Positions 1-8,714 of a stretch of 64,000 nt of DNA are shown in pieces. The translations under genes and the position numbers were made by a program. This DNA is from Flavobacteriales bacterium BRH_c54. GTDB lineage: Bacteria > Bacteroidota > Bacteroidia > Flavobacteriales_E > Vicingaceae. The stretch is from the NCBI GenBank assembly GCA_000961845.1, contig LADZ01000018.1, positions 1-64,000 of the forward strand. The letters are read 5' to 3'. Position 1 is the first letter of the stretch; each line of letters opens with the position of its first letter. Below the pieces are notes generated by a model, which worked only from the letters and a program-made list of their open reading frames with translations, was not told the DNA's origin and made no database searches.

Positions 1-2842
1 TACCGTCATCAAAATCCCATGCCCATGCTACACTATTCCCAATATTAACGGTTGTTAAATCTTGAAATTGTGTTGGTGTATTCAAACAAACTTCTGTAGG
101 AGTGAAATCTACAACAGGCAAAGACCATACATTTACTGTTTGTGTAATGGTATCTTTACAGTTCTGATCTGTAGTTACAACAAGAGTAACATTATATGCT
201 CCATCACTACCATAGGTATAACTTGGGTTTTGAGTGTTGTTAATTGGTGAACCATCATCAAAATCCCAATCCCAATTGGTAATATTACCTGATGAAACAT
301 TTGAATTATCTGTAAATGTATTTGCATCTGTATAACATACATCTGTAGGTGTATATGCTGCATTTGGCATTGGGTGTATGGTTATTGGATTACTAACTGT
401 ATCTGAACACCCTGCAGATGTAGTAACAATTAATTCTACGGTATAAGTTCCTGCTGTAGCATAGTTATTAGACGGATTTTGTTGGGTGTTGTCTGTATAA
501 TGGGTAACTCCATTATAATCAAAGTCCCAATCCCACTGATTAATTGTCCCCCCATTCCCTACAGATTGATCCGTAAATTGCCCAGCTAAATTCTGACATA
601 CATCTCCCGTTATAAATGACGCAGTTGGATTTGGGTAAACGGTAACGGTAACTGTCCCTGTATGTGTACAACCACTATCTGTTGTTACTGTTAAAGTTGC
701 ATTATAAGTACCTGCGTTTAAGTAAGTATAAATTGGGTTTTGTTGTATACTTGTTCCTACACCATCTCCAAAATCCCATTGCCAGCCTACAATATTCCCT
801 GTTAACACAGTTGAAGAATCCGTAAATTGAGTTGGAGTATTTAAACAAACATCAGAAGGTCCAAAATGAGCCACAGGAACTGGATGAACTGTAACAGTTT
901 TAGTAATAGAATCAACACAACCTAAGGCTGTTTCTATATGCAATTCAGTAGTGTAACTACCTGGAGCAGAAAAGGCATTTGTAGGGTTTTGGTTAATATT
1001 ATCTACAACCCCATCATTATCAAAATCCCAATTCCAATTTGAAATTATTCCTCCATTAGGTAATGATACATCTGTAAAAGTTGAAAGAGTTCCAAAACAC
1101 TCATTGGTAAAAGTAAAATCAGCTGTTGGTTGGGGAGACACACTTATGTTTATTATAGTATCATGTACACAACCTGTAACATCTGTAATAGAAAGGCTTA
1201 CAGGATATGTTCCCGGTCCTGGAAAAATATATGAAGGATTTTGAGTAAAATCATCAGGGTTGTTATCATTATCAAAATCCCATTCCCAATTAGTGATATT
1301 TCCCCCACTTCCAACAGTACTTAGATCTGCAAAACTAGTATTAAAACCTGCACAAGCTGTATCTGCTGAAAATTCTGCTATTGGATTACTATATACTTCT
1401 ACAGGAATTGTTATATTATCTGTACACCCACTATCAGAAGTTACTGTTAATGTAACATTATAAATCCCAGCAGCTGCATAATTATATGTGGGAGAAGCGT
1501 TATTATTAATTGGCGAAGCATCTCCAAAATCCCAAGCCCAACCTGTTATATTTCCCGTGGCAACTAAAGACATATCATTAAATGTGACAGCAGTTCCTAA
1601 ACACTCATTGTTGGCATTAAAATTAGCCGTTGGATTTGGATTGACAACTACCGTATGAACAATAGAATCCTTACATCCGCCATTTGCTTCAACCATTAAT
1701 TCAACCTGATATGTGCCAGGTCCAGGGTAGGAATAGGAAGGATTTTGTTGGGTATTATCTACAATTCCATCATTATTAAAATCCCAATTCCAATTGGTTA
1801 TCGTTGCTGCCGGTGTTGAGGCATCATTAAAGTTTATGGCATTCCCATCGCAGACATTCAAAGCATTAAAATCTGCAGTAGGCCCTCCAAAATTTATTGT
1901 TTGAGTTAATACTGTTGAACAACCATTAGCATCTGTTACCGTTAAAGTAACATTATAACTCAACGGATTTAAAGGGAATGTATGTGTTGGGTTCTGTGTA
2001 ATAACAAGTGGTGAACCATCTCCAAAATCCCATTCCCAACTAACAATATTACTTCCTGGAACAGGTGTAGATGTATCAGTAAATGTTACCGGTTGACCGG
2101 GACATACAGATGCCCCTCCAATACCTGGAGCAGAAAAATTTGCAGTTGGTGCAGGAACGATAGTTATGTTGAAAGAAGTAGTTCCACATGTATTTGACAT
2201 AGTAATTGTAGCAGTTTGTATAGTAGGACTATTGGTTGGCGTAAAAGCAGGTATATTTCCTGTACCACTTGCCGGTATCCCTATAGCTGGATTACTGTTT
2301 GTCCACGTATTGCCAGCAGGAAAATTGAAAGGACCTACTGTGTTTCCATTTCCTCCACATTCTGTAATATCAGGATATGTTGGTGGCGGTGGGATAATTA
2401 TTAATCCTGTGGAAGCAGGATACATTCCACAACCATCTTGAGTAAAAACTGTATTTCCTGATACTATTTCTATCGTAATAGGAGTATTAGTTGGCATACC
2501 GGGAAAGTCGTAAGATACCCAATCATTATAAGTGTTTGCCTGACCTGGACAACTACCAAATATAGTTATAGGAGTAGTACATCCAGGTAAATTATTCACA
2601 TTAGTATTCTGAATCCCTGTACTTGGAGAACCTGTTTGTTGTGTTGTTACTCCATTTACTGTAACATTTAAGGTCATTGTTGTAGAACCTATTGGTTCTG
2701 TACTATGCCAATGTTCAACCCAAATACGCAAATCCCCATTACAATTATAACAATAACCTACTTGTACAGAGTGTGCTTTTAATTTGTTATTTCCAACTAT
2801 AATTAAAAAAAATAAAATTAATAGTGTAAATAATTTATTCAT
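1..2842 (-). CDS. Multi-PKD-domain exported protein, C-terminus beyond the left edge
   Basis: The frame is open from an ATG at 2842 to base 1, so at least 947 residues are encoded and the C-terminus is missing. It starts with a Sec signal peptide (core LFTLLILFFLIIVG, cleavage probably near KA-HS). About 240 residues follow, including an Ig/PKD-like stretch near residues 170-250, and then nine PKD domains. Their W-x-W-D-F cores lie at about 2024, 1778, 1526, 1275, 1022, 770, 520, 260 and 11, a period of about 84 residues. Most repeats carry two cysteines that could pair. In this phylum such proteins are normally surface or secreted adhesins exported by type IX secretion through a C-terminal sorting domain; that part is not visible, so the export route is inferred. 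It is transcribed separately from cysN, whose terminator lies upstream. Confidence 0.9.
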   Translation of the reverse strand, partial: MNKLFTLLILFFLIIVGNNKLKAHSVQVGYCYNCNGDLRIWVEHWHSTEPIGSTTMTLNVTVNGVTTQQTGSPSTGIQNTNVNNLPGCTTPITIFGSCPGQANTYNDWVSYDFPGMPTNTPITIEIVSGNTVFTQDGCGMYPASTGLIIIPPPPTYPDITECGGNGNTVGPFNFPAGNTWTNSNPAIGIPASGTGNIPAFTPTNSPTIQTATITMSNTCGTTSFNITIVPAPTANFSAPGIGGASVCPGQPVTFTDTSTPVPGSNIVSWEWDFGDGSPLVITQNPTHTFPLNPLSYNVTLTVTDANGCSTVLTQTINFGGPTADFNALNVCDGNAINFNDASTPAATITNWNWDFNNDGIVDNTQQNPSYSYPGPGTYQVELMVEANGGCKDSIVHTVVVNPNPTANFNANNECLGTAVTFNDMSLVATGNITGWAWDFGDASPINNNASPTYNYAAAGIYNVTLTVTSDSGCTDNITIPVEVYSNPIAEFSADTACAGFNTSFADLSTVGSGGNITNWEWDFDNDNNPDDFTQNPSYIFPGPGTYPVSLSITDVTGCVHDTIINISVSPQPTADFTFTNECFGTLSTFTDVSLPNGGIISNWNWDFDNDGVVDNINQNPTNAFSAPGSYTTELHIETALGCVDSITKTVTVHPVPVAHFGPSDVCLNTPTQFTDSSTVLTGNIVGWQWDFGDGVGTSIQQNPIYTYLNAGTYNATLTVTTDSGCTHTGTVTVTVYPNPTASFITGDVCQNLAGQFTDQSVGNGGTINQWDWDFDYNGVTHYTDNTQQNPSNNYATAGTYTVELIVTTSAGCSDTVSNPITIHPMPNAAYTPTDVCYTDANTFTDNSNVSSGNITNWDWDFDDGSPINNTQNPSYTYGSDGAYNVTLVVTTDQNCKDTITQTVNVWSLPVVDFTPTEVCLNTPTQFQDLTTVNIGNSVAWAWDFDDG

Positions 2843-3028
2843 AATTTAAAATTTTTAGGTTGAGGTGTTAGTTTTGTTTCAGTTTTCAGACGACAATTAA
2901 TCAGTTAAGTTGCCTTCAATATACTTTAATCTGCATTAATTAACAATTAAGCTATAAATATACTAAGTTAATGGAGATTATTAAAAATTGGCATATTAAA
3001 TTTGAGTAAATTTTACGCTAATAAACAA

Positions 3029-3058
3029 AAAAGTTGGCACGTTACCATGCCAACTTTT
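3029..3058 (-). terminator. Intrinsic terminator after cysN
   Basis: An 11-bp perfect stem (3029-3039 with 3048-3058) and an 8-base loop are followed on the minus strand by a T-rich tract. It lies 30 bases past the cysN stop and separates the cysDN unit from the PKD gene downstream. Confidence 0.85.
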
Positions 3059-3087
3059 CAACAACTATAGTATTAAGTAGTTAATAA

Positions 3088-4374
3088 TTATACTATCATT
3101 GCAGCACCAACTGTCTCATTTGTTGCTTCATTTATCAATATTAAACTCCCTGTAATCCTATTTCTACTGTACTTATCAAACAATAACGGACGAGTAGTTC
3201 TTATTGTAATCCTAGCTATATCATTAGTGTTAATAACTTTATCATCTTCAATTCTATGAAGCGTATTAATATTGACTTTGTACTTAACCTCTTTAATAAT
3301 ACAGCGTGCATCATTGGTGGTATGTTTTAAAGCATATTTTCCTCCATTAATCATTGGTTTATCATTCAACCAGCACACCATTAAATCTAAGTCCTGACTA
3401 GCATTGGGCTGGTTGTTTTCTCTCACAATCATATCTCCTCTGCTAATATCAATATCATCTTCTAAAGTCATAGTTACCGACATTGGCGAAAAAGCTTCTT
3501 CTATTTCATTATTGTAAATATGAATCGATTTTATCTTAGAAGAAAAACCTGATGGCAAGACAACAACCTCGTCTCCTTTTTTAAAAATTCCTCCTGCAAT
3601 TCTTCCTGAATAACCTCTAAAATCATGAAATTCATCCAACTGTGGTCTAACAACATATTGAACAGGAAACCTACAATCAACATGATTATAATCGCTACCT
3701 ATATGAATATTTTCTAACAAATACATTAATGTTGATCCTTGATACCAAGACATATTTTCAGATTTGTTTACCACATTATCTCCTTTTAATGCACTTATAG
3801 GCACAAAATGAATATCTCTTACCTCTAATTTGGAAGAAAACGCTTCTAAATCTTTTTTAATCTTTTCAAAAACATCCTCTGAGTAATCAACTAAATCCAT
3901 TTTGTTTATACAAAAAACAACATGAGGAATTCCTAGCAATGAAGAAATAAATGTATGGCGACAGGTTTGCTCCACTACACCTTGACGAGCATCTACAAGA
4001 ATAATTGACAAATTAGATGTAGAAGCTCCGGTAACCATATTTCTTGTATATTGAATATGTCCGGGAGTATCTGCTATAATAAATTTACGTTTTGGTGTAG
4101 CAAAATATCTATACGCAACATCAATAGTTATCCCTTGTTCTCTCTCAGCTCTTAATCCATCTGTTAAAAGTGCTAAATTTACATTTTCATCGCCTTTTCT
4201 TCTACTAGTTTCTTCAATAGCTTCATATTGATCTGCAAAAATGGATTTTGAATCATACAATAATCTTCCTATTAAAGTACTCTTTCCATCATCAACACTT
4301 CCTGCCGTAGAAAAACGTAGCAATTCCATATCTAAATAAGATGATGTTTCATTTTTTGTAGTTGAATTTTCCAT
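3088..4374 (-). CDS. cysN: Sulfate adenylyltransferase subunit 1 (GTPase subunit)
   Basis: CysN is the GTPase that couples GTP hydrolysis to adenylation of sulfate by CysD, giving adenylylsulfate. Visible motifs are the P-loop GSVDDGKST (residues 25-33), DTPGH (102-106) and NKMD (157-160), followed by EF-Tu-like beta-barrel domains. At 428 residues it is the stand-alone form, without a fused APS kinase. It starts 18 bases after cysD, so the two form one transcription unit closed by the hairpin at 3029-3058. No cysC, cysH or sulfite reductase gene is next to it, so whether the product feeds assimilation or PAPS synthesis cannot be decided here. Confidence 0.95.
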   Translation of the reverse strand: MENSTTKNETSSYLDMELLRFSTAGSVDDGKSTLIGRLLYDSKSIFADQYEAIEETSRRKGDENVNLALLTDGLRAEREQGITIDVAYRYFATPKRKFIIADTPGHIQYTRNMVTGASTSNLSIILVDARQGVVEQTCRHTFISSLLGIPHVVFCINKMDLVDYSEDVFEKIKKDLEAFSSKLEVRDIHFVPISALKGDNVVNKSENMSWYQGSTLMYLLENIHIGSDYNHVDCRFPVQYVVRPQLDEFHDFRGYSGRIAGGIFKKGDEVVVLPSGFSSKIKSIHIYNNEIEEAFSPMSVTMTLEDDIDISRGDMIVRENNQPNASQDLDLMVCWLNDKPMINGGKYALKHTTNDARCIIKEVKYKVNINTLHRIEDDKVINTNDIARITIRTTRPLLFDKYSRNRITGSLILINEATNETVGAAMIV

Positions 4375-4392
4375 CTATTACTTTCTTAAACT

Positions 4393-5298
4393 TTAAAAAT
4401 ATCCTTGTTTTTTTCTATCTTCCATGGCTGCTTCAGAACGTTTATCATCAGATCTTGTACCTCTTTCTGTTGTTCTTGCCACAGCAACTTCTTCGATAAT
4501 TTTTTCTATAGAGTCGGCATTAGATTCAACTGCACCTGTACATGTGGCATCACCAATAGTTCTAAACCTAACTTGCATGTTAGTAGTAACTTCATTATCT
4601 CGTTGTTGGATAAAGCTTGAAGTACTCATAATTACACCTTCTCTAATAAAGACTTCTCTTTGATGAGCTAAGTAAATAGATGGTATTTCAATATTTTCTT
4701 TCAAAATATACTGCCATACATCCATTTCTGTCCAATTACTGATAGGGAAAACTCTAAAATGTTCGCCCATATCTTTTCTACCATTAAAGATATTCCAAAG
4801 TTCTGGTCTTTGATTTTTAGGATCCCATTGTCCAAATTCATCTCTGTGAGAGAAAAAACGCTCTTTTGCTCTAGCTTTTTCTTCATCTCTTCTAGCTCCA
4901 CCTATGGCACAATCAAATTTATATTGTTCAATCGTGTCAAGTAAAGTAACTGTTTGTAAAGCATTTCTACTTGCATTAAAGCCTTTTTCTTCAACAACTT
5001 TCCCTTCATTAATAGATTGTTGTACAGATCCAACAATTAAATTAGCCCCTATTTTTTGTACAAAATCATCTCTAAACTCAATAGTTTCAGTAAAATTATG
5101 TCCGGTATCTATATGAACTAATGGAAATGGAATTTTTGCAGGCCAAAAAGCTTTGCGAGCCATGTGAGCTACAACTATTGAGTCCTTTCCTCCAGAAAAT
5201 AGTAATGCCGGCTTTTCAAATTGAGAGGCTACTTCTCGCAAAATATAAATTGCTTCTGCCTCGAGTTCTTCAAGATGTGTTAAATTGTATGATTTCAT
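4393..5298 (-). CDS. cysD: Sulfate adenylyltransferase subunit 2
   Basis: CysD is the catalytic ATP-sulfurylase subunit, a PP-loop enzyme of the PAPS-reductase fold that forms adenylylsulfate with CysN. The PP-loop SGGKDS is at residues 35-40, and the N-terminal YNLTHLEELEAEAI stretch and C-terminal ERGTRSDD region are typical of the family. An in-frame ATG eight codons upstream (5322) exists, but it lies inside the probable -7 promoter box, and family members start at the ATG used here, giving 301 residues. It is the first gene of the cysD-cysN unit. Confidence 0.95.
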   Translation of the reverse strand: MKSYNLTHLEELEAEAIYILREVASQFEKPALLFSGGKDSIVVAHMARKAFWPAKIPFPLVHIDTGHNFTETIEFRDDFVQKIGANLIVGSVQQSINEGKVVEEKGFNASRNALQTVTLLDTIEQYKFDCAIGGARRDEEKARAKERFFSHRDEFGQWDPKNQRPELWNIFNGRKDMGEHFRVFPISNWTEMDVWQYILKENIEIPSIYLAHQREVFIREGVIMSTSSFIQQRDNEVTTNMQVRFRTIGDATCTGAVESNADSIEKIIEEVAVARTTERGTRSDDKRSEAAMEDRKKQGYF

Positions 5299-5319
5299 TA
5301 AAATAATTTTTCTGAAAAA

Positions 5320-5327
5320 CAAAAATA
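5320..5327 (-). promoter_or_regulatory. Probable cysDN promoter (-7 box)
   Basis: TATTTTTG on the minus strand matches the Bacteroidota -7 consensus TAnnTTTG. A TTTA sits 19 bases upstream at the -33 position. The expected start of transcription is about 15 bases before the ATG at 5298, which also argues against the upstream ATG at 5322. Confidence 0.5.
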
Positions 5328-5352
5328 GCTATTATAAAATACGCTATAAAAA

Positions 5353-5376
5353 AAGAGCGTATAAAATTACGCTCTT
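5353..5376 (-). terminator. Intrinsic terminator after the PorG-like gene
   Basis: The 9-bp stem AAGAGCGTA/TACGCTCTT with a 6-base loop is followed on the minus strand by a run of Ts (5346-5354 region). It lies 17 bases past the stop at 5393 and insulates the gene from cysDN. Confidence 0.8.
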
Positions 5377-5392
5377 AGTTATTTTTTCAAAT

Positions 5393-6322
5393 CTAGAATT
5401 TAGCTCTCGACTTTCTTCGTTTTGGTCCTTTTTTACCAAGCACCCAACCATGTCTAGATCTATAATATTTACTTCTACTTCTAATTGCCCAACTAAAATT
5501 AACTGTTGCTGTTAAATAACTATCATTATGAGAAGAATCTCCTCTTTTTCTACCAGGTTGATATGTTGTTACTCTCGGTAATTTTTCTGCGTCAGGATTA
5601 TCAATAGCAATTTGGTTAATAACTCCTTGATTAGTCTTATTTGCCATAGCTGCTACTACAGGATCAGTATGGGCAATATATTCTGTACTTACATCATCAA
5701 TATAATCAGTAAAAGTGGTTCTCCACCCTATCTCCATACCTAATCTATATTTCCTGTTTATAGTATAGTAAAACCCAACCCCAGTAGGAATAGTAAAATT
5801 AAATTTGCTATAAGCTACACCTTCTGTTTGCAATGGCTGAAGTGATATCCACTCTCCATTAGCATCTTCCCCTTTTGGATTACTGTAAAAAAGTCCTGCA
5901 CCTGCAAATAAATACAAATTAAAGTCTGAAGTATATCTACCAGTACCCCCTACATCATTTACTTTATAAACATATAATTCTCCGATAGCAGCCAACTCAA
6001 ACATATCGTTTTTAAAATTCAAATTTCTTCCTCTTCTGTATGGGTAGGTTGTATTAGCATCATCTCCTGAAAGACGAATGTAATTTAGTGTCCCTTTAAT
6101 TCCAAATTTAGGTGAAATTCTGTACCGATAAAATCCTCCGAGGTTCCATCTTGTTGCATTAAACTTCATATCCATTACAAAATCTCTTCTAGTGCCTTCT
6201 CCACCACCAATATCTCCTAAATAGTTTGAAGCTCCAATAGAAAAGCCATAATCAGTAAGGTACTGACCATAACTCAAGCTACTTGAAAGAATAATTATAA
6301 CGAATAGTAATTTTCTAAGCAT
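5393..6322 (-). CDS. porG: PorG-like outer-membrane beta-barrel protein (DUF6089 family)
   Basis: This 309-residue outer-membrane protein resembles the DUF6089 family that includes PorG, an outer-membrane component of the type IX secretion system contacting the PorK/PorN ring in Porphyromonas gingivalis. A signal peptide (MLRKLLFVIIILSSSLSYG) is followed by a GFSIGASNYLGDIGG start typical of the family, then amphipathic beta-strand sequence. The C-terminus is strikingly basic (many Lys/Arg from about residue 275). An ATG nine codons upstream is in frame, but the signal peptide favours 6322. Family assignment is good; the T9SS role is inferred from the family and from gldKLMN elsewhere in the window. 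Confidence 0.7.
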   Translation of the reverse strand: MLRKLLFVIIILSSSLSYGQYLTDYGFSIGASNYLGDIGGGEGTRRDFVMDMKFNATRWNLGGFYRYRISPKFGIKGTLNYIRLSGDDANTTYPYRRGRNLNFKNDMFELAAIGELYVYKVNDVGGTGRYTSDFNLYLFAGAGLFYSNPKGEDANGEWISLQPLQTEGVAYSKFNFTIPTGVGFYYTINRKYRLGMEIGWRTTFTDYIDDVSTEYIAHTDPVVAAMANKTNQGVINQIAIDNPDAEKLPRVTTYQPGRKRGDSSHNDSYLTATVNFSWAIRSRSKYYRSRHGWVLGKKGPKRRKSRAKF

Positions 6323-6346
6323 AAAAGCAAATCTACAAAAAAAGAA

Positions 6347-6354
6347 CAAATGTA
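6347..6354 (-). promoter_or_regulatory. Candidate -7 box for the PorG-like gene
   Basis: TACATTTG on the minus strand fits TAnnTTTG, 24 bases before the ATG at 6322. A second match, TAGATTTG (6328-6335), ends only 5 bases before the ATG. Either could be the promoter. Confidence 0.4.
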
Positions 6355-6384
6355 ATACTTTAATAGTTTAAATAAAAGTTATTT

Positions 6385-6414
6385 TTTGTTCAATCAATTC
6401 ATTTAGTAATTTCG
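6385..6414 (+). promoter_or_regulatory. Probable promoter of the nitronate monooxygenase gene
   Basis: TTTG (6385-6388), an 18-base spacer and TAATTTCG (6407-6414) match the Bacteroidota -33/-7 pattern with one mismatch, 26 bases before the ATG at 6441. Confidence 0.45.
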
Positions 6415-6440
6415 CAAATGTACAAATACATTACAATACA

Positions 6441-7391
6441 ATGAATAAAATTTGCAAACTTTTTAATATTCAATACCCTATAATACAAGGCGGTATGATA
6501 TGGAATAGTGGCTGGAAGCTTGCTTCCGCTGTTAGTAATTCAGGTGGCTTAGGGTTAATTGGAGCAGGATCTATGTATCCGGAAGTTTTTCATGAACATA
6601 TAAAAAAATGCAAAAATGCTACAACAAAGCCATTTGGTGTTAATTTACCAATGTTGTATCCACAAATGGATGAAATGATTAAAATCATTCTTGAAGAGAA
6701 AATAAAAATTGTTTTTACCTCAGCAGGAAATCCAAAAACCTACACTTCTTATCTTCAAGAACATGGAATAACAGTAGTGCACGTCGTCCCGGGTGTTAAA
6801 TTTGCCTTAAAAGCACAAGAGGCTGGAGTTGATGCTATCGTTGCTGAAGGTTTTGAAGCCGGTGGACATAATGGAAGAGATGAAACAACTACCCTTTGTT
6901 TAATTCCTATGGTAAAGAAAGAACTACACATACCTATTATTTCGGCTGGAGGAATTGCTACAGGCAATGCTATGCTTGCAGCTTTAAATCTTGGTGCTGA
7001 TGGTGTTCAAATGGGAAGCAGGTTTGCTGCATCTGAAGAAGCTTCTTCTCACATTAATTTTAAAAATGAAATTGTAAAAGCTAAAGAAGGTGATACATTA
7101 TTAACACTGAAAGAACTTACTCCAGTTAGATTGTTGAAAAACAAATTTTTTAATGATGTACAACTTGCCATTCAAAATGGAGCTAATGCTGAGGAACTAA
7201 AAACCCTTTTAGGGAGAGGAAGAGCTAAAAAAGGAATGTTTGAAGGTGATTTAAATGAAGGTGAATTAGAAATTGGTCAGATTGCTGGGTTAATTGATGA
7301 TATAAAACCTGTAAAAGAAATTATTGAAACCATTATCACAGAATACCATCAAGCAGTAACAGCAATAAACTCACCTAAATTTCAATTTTAA
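6441..7391 (+). CDS. Nitronate monooxygenase / FabK-like FMN-dependent TIM-barrel enzyme
   Basis: A 316-residue member of the 2-nitropropane dioxygenase superfamily. Visible features are the N-terminal YPIIQGGM, the catalytic-loop EAGGHNG with His143, the phosphate-binding GGIATGN (170-176) and GADGVQMGSRF (185-195). The superfamily contains nitronate monooxygenases, which oxidise toxic alkyl nitronates with FMN, and enoyl-ACP reductase II (FabK), which has very similar motifs. The sequence alone does not separate the two, and no fatty-acid gene lies nearby. The M16 peptidase gene starts 7 bases downstream, so they are probably co-transcribed. Confidence 0.85.
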   Translation: MNKICKLFNIQYPIIQGGMIWNSGWKLASAVSNSGGLGLIGAGSMYPEVFHEHIKKCKNATTKPFGVNLPMLYPQMDEMIKIILEEKIKIVFTSAGNPKTYTSYLQEHGITVVHVVPGVKFALKAQEAGVDAIVAEGFEAGGHNGRDETTTLCLIPMVKKELHIPIISAGGIATGNAMLAALNLGADGVQMGSRFAASEEASSHINFKNEIVKAKEGDTLLTLKELTPVRLLKNKFFNDVQLAIQNGANAEELKTLLGRGRAKKGMFEGDLNEGELEIGQIAGLIDDIKPVKEIIETIITEYHQAVTAINSPKFQF

Positions 7392-7398
7392 AATTAAT

Positions 7399-8637
7399 AT
7401 GATTCCATTCAAAAAATTTACATTAAGCAATGGTTTAAAAGTTATTGTCCACCGAGATATTTCAACACCTATTGTAGCTTTTAATGTATTGTACAATGTG
7501 GGTGCAAGAGATGAAGATGAAAACCATACCGGTTTTGCTCATTTATTTGAACACTTAATGTTTGGCGGTTCTGTAAACATTCCAAACTTTGATGAACCTT
7601 TACAAAAAGTGGGAGGAGAAAACAATGCTTTCACTTCCAATGATATTACTAATTATTATATTACCCTTCCTAAAGAAAATTTAGAAACTGCTTTTTGGTT
7701 AGAATCAGACCGAATGTTAAGTTTAGCTTTTACTGAAAAAAGCCTTGAAGTTCAACGTCAGGTAGTAATTGAAGAATTTAAACAAAACTATTTAAATCAG
7801 CCTTATGGCGATGTTTGGCTTTTGCTCAGGCCACTAGCTTATCAAGTTCATCCTTACAAATGGGCCACTATTGGAAAAGAAATTAGCCACATTGAAAATG
7901 CTAACATGCAAGAGGTAAAAGACTTCTTCAATATTTATTATACTCCAAATAATGCTATTTTATCCGTTGCCGGAAATATTGAGTTAAATAAAATAAAACA
8001 GCTTACAGAAAAATGGTTTGGAAGCATTCCATCAGGAAATAACAACAATAGAAACTTACCTAAAGAACCTTCGCAAAAAGAAGCAAGAAGATTAGAAGTA
8101 AAAAGAAAAGTACCTGCAAATGCTATTTATAAAGCTTATAAAATGTGTAGCAAAACACATCCAGATTTTTATGCAACCGATTTACTTACTGATATTCTAT
8201 CTTTAGGAAACTCATCTAAACTTTATATTTCTCTTATCAAAGAACAAAAACTTTTTAGCAATATTAATGCGTATGTTTTAGGAAGTTTTGATGACGGACT
8301 TCTTATTATTAGCGGTCATATTTCTGAAAATGTATCTTTTAATGATGCAGAAAATGGAATTATTAATGAACTCAAAAAAATAAAAAAACTAGCGGTAACT
8401 CCCAAGGAATTAGAAAAAGTAAAAAACAAAGTGGAGTCTATGCAAGCGTTTTCTGAAACCAGTGTTTTAAATAAAGCCATGAACCTTGCTATTAATGAAC
8501 TTTTAGGTGATGCAAACAAAGTAAATACTGATATAGAAGCCTATAGAAAAGTTGCTGCTGAAGACATAAGAAGGTTGGCAAACGAAATTTTTAACGAGTC
8601 CAATTGTTCTACACTTATTTATGCAAAAGAAGAGTAA
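7399..8637 (+). CDS. M16 family zinc metallopeptidase
   Basis: This 412-residue pitrilysin/processing-peptidase-like protein has the inverted zinc motif HLFEH (residues 48-52) with a third ligand Glu near residue 126 in VVIEEF. It contains one N-terminal catalytic half and one M16_C half, the usual length for bacterial single-chain M16B peptidases. No signal peptide is visible (MIPFKKFTLSNGLKV), so it is probably cytoplasmic. Bacteroidota often carry two M16 genes in tandem; only one is present here. It sits 7 bases after the monooxygenase gene and upstream of bshA. Confidence 0.9.
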   Translation: MIPFKKFTLSNGLKVIVHRDISTPIVAFNVLYNVGARDEDENHTGFAHLFEHLMFGGSVNIPNFDEPLQKVGGENNAFTSNDITNYYITLPKENLETAFWLESDRMLSLAFTEKSLEVQRQVVIEEFKQNYLNQPYGDVWLLLRPLAYQVHPYKWATIGKEISHIENANMQEVKDFFNIYYTPNNAILSVAGNIELNKIKQLTEKWFGSIPSGNNNNRNLPKEPSQKEARRLEVKRKVPANAIYKAYKMCSKTHPDFYATDLLTDILSLGNSSKLYISLIKEQKLFSNINAYVLGSFDDGLLIISGHISENVSFNDAENGIINELKKIKKLAVTPKELEKVKNKVESMQAFSETSVLNKAMNLAINELLGDANKVNTDIEAYRKVAAEDIRRLANEIFNESNCSTLIYAKEE

Positions 8638-8714
8638 TTTAACTTATTTTACCTTTTTTGCCTGATACAATTGGCTTAATTTTATCCCTCAATTAAAAAA
8701 GATAAAACACACGT

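Noticed and set aside
11-2032. Regular repeat of about 252 bases that could look like a tandem DNA repeat or array
   Set aside because: The period is the length of one PKD domain (84 codons) and the copies differ at DNA level; it is protein-level repetition, not CRISPR or satellite DNA.
2166-2441. Plus-strand reading frames of 60-90 codons within 1-2842
   Set aside because: They are antisense to the continuous PKD-repeat frame, which shows signal peptide and domain conservation; the plus frames show none.
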